From Pseudomonas sp. K2I15 (GTDB lineage: Bacteria > Pseudomonadota > Gammaproteobacteria > Pseudomonadales > Pseudomonadaceae), in the NCBI RefSeq assembly GCF_002204795.1, contig NZ_NIXO01000035.1:1-64000 (forward strand): a stretch of DNA of 64,000 nt, in the 5' to 3' direction. The notes under the pieces were generated by a model. The model had not been told where the DNA came from. It saw nothing but the letters and a program-made list of their open reading frames with translations, and ran no database searches. Both the position numbers and the translations under genes were made by a program. This document shows positions 51,661 to 61,083 of the stretch, piece by piece. The first letter of the stretch is position 1. Each line of letters opens with the position of its first letter.

Positions 51661-53102
51661 CAAGCGTCTCCCCCGAATACATCCACGTTGCTGAATACAC
51701 AGGCCGGCGACGCATGGCCGACGCGGATCACCTGGTTGGGTTCGCCCTTGCCACAGTTCGGCGTGCCCAGCACCTTGAAGGTGCTGGCGTCGCCGACGGC
51801 GCTGAGGTTGCGCCAGAACTGCGCGGAAATCGCCCGGTAGTTGGGGTTCTTCACCACGCCCTTGAGTTCGCCGTTTTCAATCAACTGGCCCCACTCGCAG
51901 CCGAACTGGAATTTGTTGCGCGCATCGTCAATCGACCACGAACGGTTGGTGGACATCAGGATGCCGTTCTCGATGCCGCCAATCAGCTGCGCCATGTTCT
52001 GGTTGCCAGCCTCGATATTCAGGTTGGCCATGCGGTCGATCGGCGCGCGGTTCCAACTGCAGGCACGGCTGTTGGCCACGCCTTGCATGCCGGAGCGGTA
52101 TTGCGACAGCGCACCGCCCAACGGCTTGAGCAGCACGCCTTCGCGGATCAGGAATTGTTTGCTGGCCTTCGTGCCGTCGTCGTCATGCCCGTAGCTGGCG
52201 AGCTGCTCGGGAATGTCCGGGTCGAAGGTCACGTTCAGCAGGTTTGAGCCGTATTGCAGGTGGCCGAAGTCGCTGGCCTTGACGAAGCTGGTGCCGGCGT
52301 AATTGCGCTCGTCGCCCAGGATGCGGTCCAGTTCCAGCGGGTGGCCGATGGATTCGTGGATCTGCAGGATCATCTGGTCGGGCATCAGCAGCAGGTCGCG
52401 CGGGCCTTGGGGCGTGTTCGGTGCCAGCAACAGTTGCAGCGCCTGGTCGGCGATCTGCGGGGCGGCGCCCACCAGGCCGAAGCGGCTGATCACGTCAAAG
52501 CCGCCTTGCTGGCCAAAGTTGGTGCCACCCAGGGTGCGGGTCTGGCTGTCATTGCCGTCGTAGGCCGTGACGTTAACCCCAGGGAACACAAAACGCTGGG
52601 CCTGGCGCAGCTCGGCACCGGCACTGTTGAGGTAGATCTGCTCGACGTGGGTGGTGCCCAGGCTGACTTCCCAGTTCACCAGGCGCTCATCCTTGGGCAC
52701 CGCGGCCGATTCGGCGCCGAGCAGTTGGTAGCAGTCGCTCAGGGACGGGAAAGGTTGGTCGAGGCTTGGCGACAGGTAGTCGGCGATGTCGCTGGACACC
52801 GGCTGGTCGCGCAGGTCGAGCAGGGCATGGGGCTTGATCAACCGGGCTTGTTGTTCGGCGCGCTCAAGGGCGGCTTGCAGGCCGGGCAGGGAAATGTCGT
52901 GGGTGGCGGCGTAGGCTTCGACGCCGTTGAGGCGCACGGTGAGCATCGCGCCTTCGTCCTGGCTGAGGTGTGGCGGCTCGGCGACGTTCTTGCGTACCGA
53001 CAGGTGCTGGCCGGACTCGCGGACGTAGCGCAGGGAGAAGAATTCGGCGGTAGTGCGCAGGGCACTGAAATGCTTTTTGAGTGTGGCGTGGTGGTCGAAC
53101 AT
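51660..53102 (-). CDS. TldD-like zinc metallopeptidase
   Basis: A 480-residue TldD-superfamily protein with the zinc site HESIGH (in MILQIHESIGHPLELDRILGDERNYAGTSF) and the late PNCGKGEPNQVIRVGHASP segment. Upstream sequence has a GGAAGG before the ATG. It forms a translationally coupled pair with the TldE-like gene. The natural target is unknown; canonical TldD/E processes microcin precursors and the CcdA antitoxin. Confidence 0.87.
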   Translation of the reverse strand: MFDHHATLKKHFSALRTTAEFFSLRYVRESGQHLSVRKNVAEPPHLSQDEGAMLTVRLNGVEAYAATHDISLPGLQAALERAEQQARLIKPHALLDLRDQPVSSDIADYLSPSLDQPFPSLSDCYQLLGAESAAVPKDERLVNWEVSLGTTHVEQIYLNSAGAELRQAQRFVFPGVNVTAYDGNDSQTRTLGGTNFGQQGGFDVISRFGLVGAAPQIADQALQLLLAPNTPQGPRDLLLMPDQMILQIHESIGHPLELDRILGDERNYAGTSFVKASDFGHLQYGSNLLNVTFDPDIPEQLASYGHDDDGTKASKQFLIREGVLLKPLGGALSQYRSGMQGVANSRACSWNRAPIDRMANLNIEAGNQNMAQLIGGIENGILMSTNRSWSIDDARNKFQFGCEWGQLIENGELKGVVKNPNYRAISAQFWRNLSAVGDASTFKVLGTPNCGKGEPNQVIRVGHASPACVFSNVDVFGGDA

Positions 53103-53186
53103 GGGGCCTTCCTTGTGGGCGGCTCGGCGCGGGCAGGCAAACAGAGTAGGCCTGGGGCGGGGAGCTGATCAAGGAAAGGTGATTAC

Positions 53187-53282
53187 CTGTGGCGAGGGAG
53201 CTTGCTCCCGCTGGGCTGCGTAGCAGCCCCAAAATCTTGGGAGCGCTTCGCACTCCAGCGGGAGCAAGCTCCCTCGCCACAG
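53187..53282. repeat. REP pair, GTGGCGAGGGAGC type
   Basis: CTGTGGCGAGGGAGCTTGCT and its complement in inverted pair, with smaller internal palindromes (GGCTGCGTAGCAGCC). It separates betA from the tldD-like gene. Confidence 0.9.
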
Positions 53283-53291
53283 TGTTATCAG

Positions 53292-54995
53292 TTACTGCGC
53301 GGTACGGCTCACATCACGCATCGGCTTGCCACGCACCGGCGCATCGCCTGCCACGTAGTAGTCGGCGGTGCTGCGCGGCAAAGGCTTACGGCCACGGATC
53401 TTGTCGGCGATTTTCTCGGCGATCATGATCGTCGGCGCGTTCAGGTTACCGGTGGTGATGATCGGCATGATCGACGCATCCACCACACGCAAACCCTGCA
53501 TGCCATGCACACGGCCTTCGGCGTCAACCACGGCCATCTCGTCGTCGCCCATCTTGCACGAGCAGGACGGGTGGAACGCGGTCTCGGCGTGCTCGCGGAT
53601 AAACTTGTCGAGTTGTTCGTCGGTCTGCACGTCGATGCCTGGGCTGATTTCGCGGCCACGGTATTGATCCAGTGCCGGCTGTTGCATGATTTCACGGGTC
53701 AGGCGGATGCCGTCGCGAAATTCCTGCCAGTCCTGCTCGGTGGCCATGTAGTTGAAGAGGATGCTCGGGTATTCCCGCGGGTTCTTCGACTTCAGCTGCA
53801 CGCGGCCACGGCTCGGCGAACGCATGGAACCCATGTGCGCCTGGAAGCCATGCTCTTTCACGCCGTTGCTGCCGTTGTAGTTAATCGCCACCGGCAGGAA
53901 GTGGTACTGGATGTTCGGCCAATCGAAGTCTTCACGGGTACGGATGAAACCGCCGGCTTCGAACTGGTTGCTGGCGCCGATGCCGGTGCCGTTGAACAGC
54001 CACTCGGCACCGATGGCCGGCTGGTTGTACCAGAGCAGCGACGGGTACAGCGACACCGGTTGGGTGCAAGCATATTGCAGGTACAGCTCAAGGTGATCCT
54101 GCAGGTTTTCGCCGACGCCAGGCAGGTCGTGGACCACCGGGATGTCGAGGCTTTCCAGCAGTTTGGCCGGGCCAACACCGGAGCGTTGCAGCAGTTGCGG
54201 CGAAGCGATTGCGCCGCTGCACACCAGGACTTCCTTGCGGGCACGGGCTTCAACACGCTCTTCAGCGGCGCCGATCAGGTAGCGAACGCCAACGGCGCGC
54301 TTGCCTTCGAACAGGACTTTGTCGGTCAGGGCGTGGGTGACGATGGTCAGCGTCGAACGCTTCTTGGCCGTGTCCAGGTAACCGCGAGCGGTGCTGGCGC
54401 GACGACCGTTTGGCGTCACGGTACGGTCCATCGGGCCGAAGCCTTCCTGCTGGTAGCCGTTCAAGTCTTCGGTACGCGGGTAACCGGCCTGTACGCCTGC
54501 TTCAACCATCGCGTGGAACAGCGGGTTGTTGCCGGCTTTTGGCGTGGTCACGCTGACCGGGCCTTCGCCACCGTGGTAGTCGTTCGGGCCGATGTCGCGG
54601 GTTTCGGCTTTACGGAAATACGGCAGGCAGTCGAGGTAGGTCCAGTTTTCCAGGCCCGGGAGTTTCGACCAGTTGTCGTAGTCCATCGCGTTGCCGCGGA
54701 TGTAGCACATGCCGTTGATCAGTGAAGAACCGCCGAGGCCCTTGCCACGACCGCATTCCATACGGCGGCCATCCATGTGTGGCTCTGGATCGGTTTCGTA
54801 GGCCCAGTTGTAGCGGCGGCCTTGCAGCGGGAACGCCAGGGCGGCTGGCATCTGGGTACGGAAATCCAGACGGTAGTCCGGGCCGCCGGCTTCCAGCAGC
54901 AAAACGGTGACGCCTTCGTCTTCGGTCAGACGGGTCGCCAGGGTGTTACCGGCAGAGCCGGCACCCACAATGATGTAGTCGTATTCTTGGGACAT
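53292..54995 (-). CDS. betA: Choline dehydrogenase
   Basis: A membrane-associated FAD enzyme of the GMC family that oxidises choline to betaine aldehyde. The 567-residue product has DYIIVGAGSAGNTLATRLTEDEGVTVLLLEAGG (FAD fold), GRGKGLGGSSLINGMCYIRG and VVDASIMPIITTGNLNAPTIMIAEK (active-site His region). The start at 54995 gives MSQEYDYIIVGAG. Its place after betB and betI in one direction, with betT divergent, fits the Pseudomonas bet cluster. A half-REP lies in the betB-betA gap. Confidence 0.96.
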   Translation of the reverse strand: MSQEYDYIIVGAGSAGNTLATRLTEDEGVTVLLLEAGGPDYRLDFRTQMPAALAFPLQGRRYNWAYETDPEPHMDGRRMECGRGKGLGGSSLINGMCYIRGNAMDYDNWSKLPGLENWTYLDCLPYFRKAETRDIGPNDYHGGEGPVSVTTPKAGNNPLFHAMVEAGVQAGYPRTEDLNGYQQEGFGPMDRTVTPNGRRASTARGYLDTAKKRSTLTIVTHALTDKVLFEGKRAVGVRYLIGAAEERVEARARKEVLVCSGAIASPQLLQRSGVGPAKLLESLDIPVVHDLPGVGENLQDHLELYLQYACTQPVSLYPSLLWYNQPAIGAEWLFNGTGIGASNQFEAGGFIRTREDFDWPNIQYHFLPVAINYNGSNGVKEHGFQAHMGSMRSPSRGRVQLKSKNPREYPSILFNYMATEQDWQEFRDGIRLTREIMQQPALDQYRGREISPGIDVQTDEQLDKFIREHAETAFHPSCSCKMGDDEMAVVDAEGRVHGMQGLRVVDASIMPIITTGNLNAPTIMIAEKIADKIRGRKPLPRSTADYYVAGDAPVRGKPMRDVSRTAQ

Positions 54996-55049
54996 TAAAT
55001 GCACCCTCTTTGAAGTTGGTCAGGTTGCTGAATCGGTGTTGCCTGGAAT

Positions 55050-55092
55050 GGGGCTGCTGCGCAGCCCAACGGGAGCAAGCTCCCTCGCCACA
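55050..55092. repeat. Half-REP with hairpin in the betB-betA gap
   Basis: GGGAGCAAGCTCCCTCGCCA is a single arm of the type seen at 53187, preceded by a hairpin GGCTGCTGCGCAGCC. The partner arm is absent. Confidence 0.75.
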
Positions 55093-55115
55093 AAGGACTC
55101 TTCATTCCAGGGTTC

Positions 55116-56588
55116 TTAGAACACCGAGGCGTAGTCGCCCAGCTCAACCTGTACCGATTTGATGCGTGTGAAGTTGTTCAGCGAGCTGATGCCGTTCTCA
55201 CGGCCAACGCCCGACTGCTTGTAACCGCCAACCGGCATCTTCGCGTCGGACTCGCCCCAGGCGTTGATCCAGCAGATACCGGCTTCCAGTTGATGAATCA
55301 CGCGGTGGGCGCGGTTCAGGTCTTTGGTGACCAGGCCAGCGGCCAGGCCGAAGTCGGTGTCGTTGGCGCGACGGATCACTTCTTCTTCGGTGTCGTAGGT
55401 GAGGACGCTCATCACCGGGCCGAAGATTTCTTCACGGACGATGGTCATTTCGTCGGTGCAGTCAGTGAACACGGTCGGTGCAACGTAGGCACCCTTGGCG
55501 AATTCGCCGTCGGTCAGGCGGTCGCCGCCGCACAGCAGGCGGGCGCCTTCTTCCTTGCCCTTGGAGATGTAGCCGAGCACGCTTTCCATGTGGGCGAAGC
55601 TGACCAGCGGGCCGAAGTTGGTGTTTTCATCTTCCGGGCTACCGATACGAATACGCGCAACACGCTCGGCGATCTTGGCTTCGAACGCGCCTTTAAGGGC
55701 GGTCGGAACGAACACGCGAGTGCCGTTGGTGCAGACCTGGCCCGAGCTGTAGAAGTTGGCCATCATCGCGATGTCAGCGGCGCGGTCGAGGTCGGCGTCG
55801 TCGAAAATGATCAGCGGGGATTTGCCGCCCAGCTCCATGGTGACTTCTTTGAGCGAAGAGCTCGAAGCGCTGGCCATGACCTTCTTGCCGGTGTCGGTGC
55901 CGCCGGTGAAGGAGACCTTCTCGATGCGCGGGTGCTCGGTCAGCCAGGTGCCGACTTCACGGCCGCTGCCGGTCAGTACGTTGAACACGCCATCCGGAAC
56001 GCCGGCTGCGGTGTAGATCTCAGCCAGTTTCAGGGTGGTCAGCGAGGTGACTTCGCTTGGCTTGAAGATCATCGCGTTACCGGCCGCCAGGGCCGGTGCG
56101 GATTTCCACAGGGCGATCTGGATCGGGTAGTTCCACGCGCCGATACCGGCCACGACGCCCAGCGGCTCGCGACGGGTGTAGACGAACGAGGTGGTGCGCA
56201 GCGGGATCTGCTCGCCTTCGATGGCGGGCACCAGGCCGGCGTAGTATTCCAGCACGTCGGCGCCGGTGACGATGTCGACGTATTGGGTTTCGGAGTACGG
56301 CTTGCCGGTGTCCAGGGTTTCCAGGGCGGCCAGTTCGTCGTTGCGCTCACGCAGGATTTCAACGGCGCGACGCAGGATGCGCGAACGCTCCATGGCGGTC
56401 ATGGCGGCCCAGATTTTCTGGCCCTTTTCGGCGCTGACCACTGCGCGCTCAACGTCATCGAAAGTGGCGCGTTGCACGTTGGCGAGAACTTCACCGTTAG
56501 CCGGGTTGATGGCTTCGAAAGTGGCATCGCTGCCAGCGTCGGAGTAGCCGCCGTCAATGTAGAGTTTTTGCAGTTCGAAACGGGCCAT
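55116..56588 (-). CDS. betB: Betaine aldehyde dehydrogenase
   Basis: A NAD(P)-linked aldehyde dehydrogenase that turns betaine aldehyde into glycine betaine. The 490-residue product has EVTMELGGKSPLIIFDDADLD (catalytic Glu), SSGQVCTNGTRVFVP (catalytic Cys), and PLGVVAGIGAWNYPIQIALWKSAPALAAGNAMIFKPSEVT. The start at 56588 gives MARFELQKLYIDGGY, with GAGGACTTT before it. Confidence 0.96.
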   Translation of the reverse strand: MARFELQKLYIDGGYSDAGSDATFEAINPANGEVLANVQRATFDDVERAVVSAEKGQKIWAAMTAMERSRILRRAVEILRERNDELAALETLDTGKPYSETQYVDIVTGADVLEYYAGLVPAIEGEQIPLRTTSFVYTRREPLGVVAGIGAWNYPIQIALWKSAPALAAGNAMIFKPSEVTSLTTLKLAEIYTAAGVPDGVFNVLTGSGREVGTWLTEHPRIEKVSFTGGTDTGKKVMASASSSSLKEVTMELGGKSPLIIFDDADLDRAADIAMMANFYSSGQVCTNGTRVFVPTALKGAFEAKIAERVARIRIGSPEDENTNFGPLVSFAHMESVLGYISKGKEEGARLLCGGDRLTDGEFAKGAYVAPTVFTDCTDEMTIVREEIFGPVMSVLTYDTEEEVIRRANDTDFGLAAGLVTKDLNRAHRVIHQLEAGICWINAWGESDAKMPVGGYKQSGVGRENGISSLNNFTRIKSVQVELGDYASVF

Positions 56589-56697
56589 AAAGTCCTCGCA
56601 AGTGCATAAGTGGTTGGCGTTAACCGCCGAAGGTGGGCCATGGGGTTCTGGCAACACCGACCGGCAGTCGTTCAGGGGTTGAGCGTCTATGTGTGCT

Positions 56698-57291
56698 CTA
56701 ACTCACCTGCTTGGCCAATTGAAAATCCATGTATTCGTAAGCGATCCGTTGCGCCTGCTCCGTGTCGAAAGCGTCTCCCGACAGGGCGCCGCGCAACCAC
56801 AAACCGTCGATCAGGGCCGCCAGGCCTCGGGCTGCGCTGCGTGCCTCGGGCAACGGCAGCACACGGCGGAACTGGCAACACAGGTTGGAATACAGACGGT
56901 GATCGTTGATCCGCTGCAGCCTGTGCAATGACGGGTGGTGCATGCTGGTGGCCCAGAAGGCCAGCCAGGTTTTCATCGCCGGGCCGTTGACCTGGCTGGC
57001 GTCGAAGTTGCCTTCGATGATCACCTGGAGTTGAGCCCGCGGGCTGTGGTCCTTCAGCGCCAGCCGGCGCTCGGTGACGTTCTCGATCAGGACGTTCATC
57101 AGGTACCGCATCGTGGCGGCGATCAGGCCATTCTTGTCCTGAAAATAGTGACTGATGATGCCGTTCGAGACACCGGCCAGACGGGCGATCAGCGCAATGC
57201 TGGCATCCCCCATTCCGACCTGATCGACCGCAGTCAATGTGGCTTCGATCAACTGCTGGCGGCGTATGGGTTGCATACCGACCTTGGGCAT
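56698..57291 (-). CDS. betI: TetR-family choline-responsive repressor BetI
   Basis: BetI represses the bet genes and is released by choline. The 197-residue product starts MPKVGMQPIRRQQLIEATL, with an N-terminal HTH (SIALIARLAGVSNGIISHYFQDKNGLIAATMRYL) and a helical ligand domain. It is first in the betI-betB-betA operon, about 71 bp downstream of the palindrome at 57362, and divergent from betT. Confidence 0.94.
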   Translation of the reverse strand: MPKVGMQPIRRQQLIEATLTAVDQVGMGDASIALIARLAGVSNGIISHYFQDKNGLIAATMRYLMNVLIENVTERRLALKDHSPRAQLQVIIEGNFDASQVNGPAMKTWLAFWATSMHHPSLHRLQRINDHRLYSNLCCQFRRVLPLPEARSAARGLAALIDGLWLRGALSGDAFDTEQAQRIAYEYMDFQLAKQVS

Positions 57292-57361
57292 CGTGCACCT
57301 CTCCTTAGGCCTGCCAATGGGCGATAAACGTCCATCGGCTTGTGGGCCAGTCTATTTTGTT

Positions 57362-57381
57362 TTGATTGAACGTTCAATCAA
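57362..57381. promoter_or_regulatory. BetI operator palindrome
   Basis: A perfect 10+10 palindrome TTGATTGAAC / GTTCAATCAA between betI and betT, matching the type of site TetR-family BetI repressors use. It lies 71 bp before betI and 230 bp before betT. Confidence 0.88.
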
Positions 57382-57610
57382 CAAAGAATAAGATCTGCGA
57401 CAAATGGTCGCTGCCTACAGGTTTTTCCTGCGTGCATGTGGCGCCACCTGACACCTGGAAAACCCATGAAATAGCCCGGCACAGCGGCTCGCCGAGGGTT
57501 CAGGGATTTTCGGGGTGTCTTTATACACCCGTCCGTCGACTGCCGAAAAATCGATGGCTCGGGTCAAGCGTTGCCTTGTGTTTCTCTGCACTGCCCGGAG
57601 CATCTGTGCC
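57382..57610. other. Leader region of betT
   Basis: About 230 bp between the operator and the betT start. It holds a hairpin GGGGTGT-CTTTAT-ACACCC (57510-57530) and an open frame continuing into betT, but the ATG at 57611 with GGAG 10 nt upstream gives the expected N-terminus. No small gene is supported. Confidence 0.5.
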
Positions 57611-59602
57611 ATGAGTTCTGCCTCTCTTATAAAGACCCCGCCAGAAAAGGTGCGGGTCAACGGTTGGGTGTTCTACACCTCCACCGCGCTGATTCTGTTG
57701 TTGACCGCGATTCTGATTATCGCCCCGCAGGAAGCCGGCAGGATGCTCGGTGTGGCCCAAGCCTGGTTGTCGAAAAGCTTTGGCTGGTACTACATGGTCG
57801 TGATCGCCGCCTACCTGGTGTTTGTGGTGGGCCTGGCGTTTTCGTCCTACGGCAAATTGAAACTGGGCAGCAAGGACGACACCCCGGACTTCAGCTACGG
57901 CGCCTGGGCCGGCATGCTCTTCTCGTCGGGCATCGGCATCTCGCTGCTGTACTTCGGCGCATCCGAGCCGCTGGACCACTACTTCAACCCGCCTGAAGGT
58001 GCGGCCGCCACCGGCGAAGCTGCACGCCAGGCGTTGCAACTGACGTTCCTGCACTGGGGTCTGCACGGCTGGGCGATCTACGCACTGGTCGGCCTGGCCG
58101 TGGCGTACTTTGCCTACCGTCATAACCAGCCACTGGCCTTGCGCTCGGCGCTGTACCCGCTGGTGGGCGAGCGTTGGGTGAAAGGCGCGGCCGGCCACGC
58201 GGTAGACGGCTTCGGCATGTTCGTGACCCTGCTGGGCCTGGTGACGAACCTGGGGATTGGTTCGATGCAAGTGTCGTCCGGGTTGGAAAACCTGTTCGGC
58301 ATGCAGCACAGCAACACCAACCTGCTGATCGTGATCATCGTGATGAGCACCGTGGCGACCATTGCTGCCGTGTCGGGTGTGGAAAACGGCATTCGCCGCC
58401 TGTCCAACCTGAACATCGTGCTGTTCAGCGGCCTGCTGATTTTCGTGCTGCTGTTTGGCCCGACCCTGCACTTGCTCAATGGCTTGGTGCAAAACACCGG
58501 CGACTACCTGAACGGCATCGTACTGAAAACCTTCGACCTGTATGTGTACGAAGGCGACGCCGACAAGACCGAGCGCTGGATGGGCCTGTGGACCCTGTTC
58601 TACTGGGCCTGGTGGATTTCCTGGGCACCATTCGTGGGCATGTTCATCGCGCGTATTTCCCGTGGTCGCACGGTGCGTGAACTGGTCGCCGGCGTGCTGT
58701 TGATTCCGTTGGGCTTCACCCTGGCGTGGCTGTCGATCTTCGGCAACTCGGCCCTGGACCTGGTGTTGAACCATGGTGCGGTGGAGTTGGGCAAGACGGC
58801 GCTGGAACAGCCGTCCATGGCGATCTACCAACTGCTTGAGCATTACCCGGCGTCGAAAATCGTGATTGGCGTGTCGATCTTTGTGGGCTTCGTACTCTTC
58901 CTGACCCCGGCGGATTCCGGTGCGGTGATGATGGCGAACCTTTCCTGCAAGGGCGGCAATGTTGACGAAGATGCACCGCACTGGCTGCGGATTTTCTGGT
59001 CGGTTGTTATCACGCTGGTGACCATCGGCCTGTTGTTTGCCGGTAACTTTGAAGCCATGCAAACCATGGTGGTACTGGCCGGTTTGCCGTTCTCGGTGGT
59101 GCTGATCCTGTTCATGTTCGGCTTGCACAAGGCGATGCGCCAGGACGTGGCGATCGAGCTTGAGCAGGCACAACTGGCTGAGCGTGGTCGTCGTGGTTTC
59201 AGCGAGCGCTTGACTGCCCTGGACCTGCAACCGAGCCAGGGTACCGTGCAACGCTTTATGGACAAGCACGTCACGCCGGCGCTGGAAGAAGCGGCGGCTG
59301 CGTTGCGTGATCAGGGGCTGGAAGTGCAAACCCTGCTGGGCAAATCCAAGCGCTGCATTGGTGTACGCATCGAGATGGAAGAGGGTAATCCGTTCGTTTA
59401 CGAAGTGAGCCTGGATGCTTATTCGTCGGCACCGAACGACTTGCCTGAGGAAGAGCGCACGCGCTACTACCGCGCCGAGGTTTACCTGCACAACGGGAGT
59501 CAGGAATACGACCTGATGGGCTTCACCCAGGAGCAGATCACCCGGGACGTGCTCGATCAGTTTGAAAGCCATCGGCAGCTCCTTGGCCGTGTCTATAGCT
59601 GA
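57611..59602 (+). CDS. betT: Choline transporter, BCCT family
   Basis: A high-capacity choline importer driven by an ion gradient. The 663-residue product has the BCCT plan: short N-terminus, twelve membrane segments starting VFYTSTALILLLTAILII, and GMLFSSGIGISLLYFGASEPLDHYF with the GxGxG-like stretch, plus WTLFYWAWWISWAPFVGMFIARISRGRTVRELV (conserved helix 8 and amphipathic helix). A long C-terminal cytoplasmic tail of about 150 residues (from about 510), as in osmotically controlled BetT proteins, follows. It is divergent from betI and probably controlled by it. Confidence 0.95.
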   Translation: MSSASLIKTPPEKVRVNGWVFYTSTALILLLTAILIIAPQEAGRMLGVAQAWLSKSFGWYYMVVIAAYLVFVVGLAFSSYGKLKLGSKDDTPDFSYGAWAGMLFSSGIGISLLYFGASEPLDHYFNPPEGAAATGEAARQALQLTFLHWGLHGWAIYALVGLAVAYFAYRHNQPLALRSALYPLVGERWVKGAAGHAVDGFGMFVTLLGLVTNLGIGSMQVSSGLENLFGMQHSNTNLLIVIIVMSTVATIAAVSGVENGIRRLSNLNIVLFSGLLIFVLLFGPTLHLLNGLVQNTGDYLNGIVLKTFDLYVYEGDADKTERWMGLWTLFYWAWWISWAPFVGMFIARISRGRTVRELVAGVLLIPLGFTLAWLSIFGNSALDLVLNHGAVELGKTALEQPSMAIYQLLEHYPASKIVIGVSIFVGFVLFLTPADSGAVMMANLSCKGGNVDEDAPHWLRIFWSVVITLVTIGLLFAGNFEAMQTMVVLAGLPFSVVLILFMFGLHKAMRQDVAIELEQAQLAERGRRGFSERLTALDLQPSQGTVQRFMDKHVTPALEEAAAALRDQGLEVQTLLGKSKRCIGVRIEMEEGNPFVYEVSLDAYSSAPNDLPEEERTRYYRAEVYLHNGSQEYDLMGFTQEQITRDVLDQFESHRQLLGRVYS

Positions 59603-59613
59603 TAGGTAGTTGT

Positions 59614-59730
59614 TTGATCGTTCCCACGCTCCGCGTGGGAGCGCATCCTGTGACGCTCCGCGTCACGACTTCAGGCGCGGACGCAGAGCGTCCATGACGG
59701 CATTCCCACGCAGAGCGTGGGAACGATCAA
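59614..59730. repeat. 117-bp element of nested hairpins with 16-bp inverted ends
   Basis: TTGATCGTTCCCACGC at the left end is exactly complementary to the right end. Inside are four small palindromes in turn (CACGCTCCGCGTG, TGACGCTCCGCGTCA, GACGCAGAGCGTC, CACGCAGAGCGTG). The whole can fold as a cruciform. Its sequence is unrelated to the REP arms around it. Confidence 0.85.
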
Positions 59731-59780
59731 GAGCGGTGCCTTCACTGGCGCCGCTTTTTTAATGTGTACGCCGATCAAAA

Positions 59781-59867
59781 TGTGGGAGCGGGCTTGCTCG
59801 CGAATGCGGTGTATCAGTGGCCGATGTGCTGACTGACACCCCATTCGCGAGCAAGCCCGCTCCCACA
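59781..59867. repeat. REP pair downstream of cbcV
   Basis: Two facing arms of the common GGGAGCGGGCTTGCTCGC repeat. Together with the previous element it fills the convergent betT-cbcV gap of about 300 bp, which contains no gene. Confidence 0.9.
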
Positions 59868-59904
59868 TTGACCCCGTTTCTTCAGTGGGTTCTGCGCTGG
59901 CGCA

Positions 59905-61083
59905 TTAACCCAGGTTCTTGCCCAACAGCGCGTGATACAGCTCGCTGTCACCCAGGATCCCTACCACCTTGTCGTTGTCCTGCAGCACCAGCTTGTTCCC
60001 TGTCTGATACCGAATCTGCAACGCCTCACGCATACCGATATTGGAGTCCACCAGCGTCGGCATCCGGCCCAAGCCTTCCACCGATTGCCCCGGTGCCCAG
60101 TTCTGCAAGTTCAGCACCGCGCCGTTCTGCCGCGCGCCCTTGATGGTGTTGCCTTCGGCCAAGTCCAGCCACGAGTCGCCACCCGGGTCCAGGCTGATGG
60201 AACCGTTGACGTGGGTGCAGTTGTCCACCGTGCGCATCAGGCTGCGGCCACACAGCACATTCAGCGGGTTGGTGTGCGCCACGAAGGTCCGCACATAGTC
60301 ATCCGCCGGGTTCAGCACGATCTCTTCCGGTACGCTGTACTGGATGATCCGGCCGTCTTTCATGATCGCGATGCGGCTGCCGAGTTTCAGCGCCTCATCC
60401 AGGTCGTGGCTCACAAATACGATGGTCTTGCTCAGCTTGCGTTGCAGCTCCAGCAACTCATCCTGCAAGCCCTGGCGGATCAGCGGGTCGAGTGCCGAGA
60501 AGGGTTCGTCCATCAGCAGGATATCGGCGTCCATTGCCAACGCGCGGGCCAGGCCGACACGTTGCTGCATGCCGCCGGAAAGCTCGTCGGGCTTCTTGTT
60601 GCGCCACTGCGACAGGCCCACCAACTCCAGCTTGTCGTCCACCAGCTTGCGCCGTTCTTTTTCCGGGCGGCCCTGCATCTCCAGGCCGAAGCTGATGTTT
60701 TCGCGCACCGTCAGCCAAGGCATCAGGGCGAACTTCTGGAAGACCATCGCGATGCGCTGGGTGCGCATCATTTTCAGCTCGGCGGGGGTGCAGGACGCGA
60801 TGTCGATCTGGCGACCTTCATGCTCCACAAACAGCTTGCCGCGGCTGACGGTGTTCAAGCCGTTGATGCAGCGCAGCAGGCTCGACTTGCCCGAACCGGA
60901 CAAGCCCATCAGCACGCAGATCTCGCCTTTCTCCACATCCAGGCTGGCGTTTTCAACGCCGACAATTTGCCCGGTCTTTTTCAGGATCTCGTTGCGCGTC
61001 ATGCCCTGGTCCAGCAGCTTGAGCGCCTCGCGTGGGTCTTTGGAAAAGATCACGTCGACATTTTCGAACCGGATAATGCTCAT
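59905..61083 (-). CDS. cbcV: Choline/betaine/carnitine ABC transporter ATP-binding subunit
   Basis: A 392-residue ATPase of the glycine betaine/proline (ProV) type. Walker A GLSGSGKSS, signature LSGGMQQRVGLARALA, Walker B ILLMDEPFSALD and the switch His in VFVSHDLDEAL are intact. About 120 C-terminal residues after the ATPase resemble the regulatory CBS part of this group (VDSNIGMREALQIRYQTGNKLVLQDNDKVVGILGDSELYHALL). Its ATG overlaps the cbcW stop by 4 bp (ATGA), so the two are translationally coupled. Confidence 0.93.
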   Translation of the reverse strand: MSIIRFENVDVIFSKDPREALKLLDQGMTRNEILKKTGQIVGVENASLDVEKGEICVLMGLSGSGKSSLLRCINGLNTVSRGKLFVEHEGRQIDIASCTPAELKMMRTQRIAMVFQKFALMPWLTVRENISFGLEMQGRPEKERRKLVDDKLELVGLSQWRNKKPDELSGGMQQRVGLARALAMDADILLMDEPFSALDPLIRQGLQDELLELQRKLSKTIVFVSHDLDEALKLGSRIAIMKDGRIIQYSVPEEIVLNPADDYVRTFVAHTNPLNVLCGRSLMRTVDNCTHVNGSISLDPGGDSWLDLAEGNTIKGARQNGAVLNLQNWAPGQSVEGLGRMPTLVDSNIGMREALQIRYQTGNKLVLQDNDKVVGILGDSELYHALLGKNLG

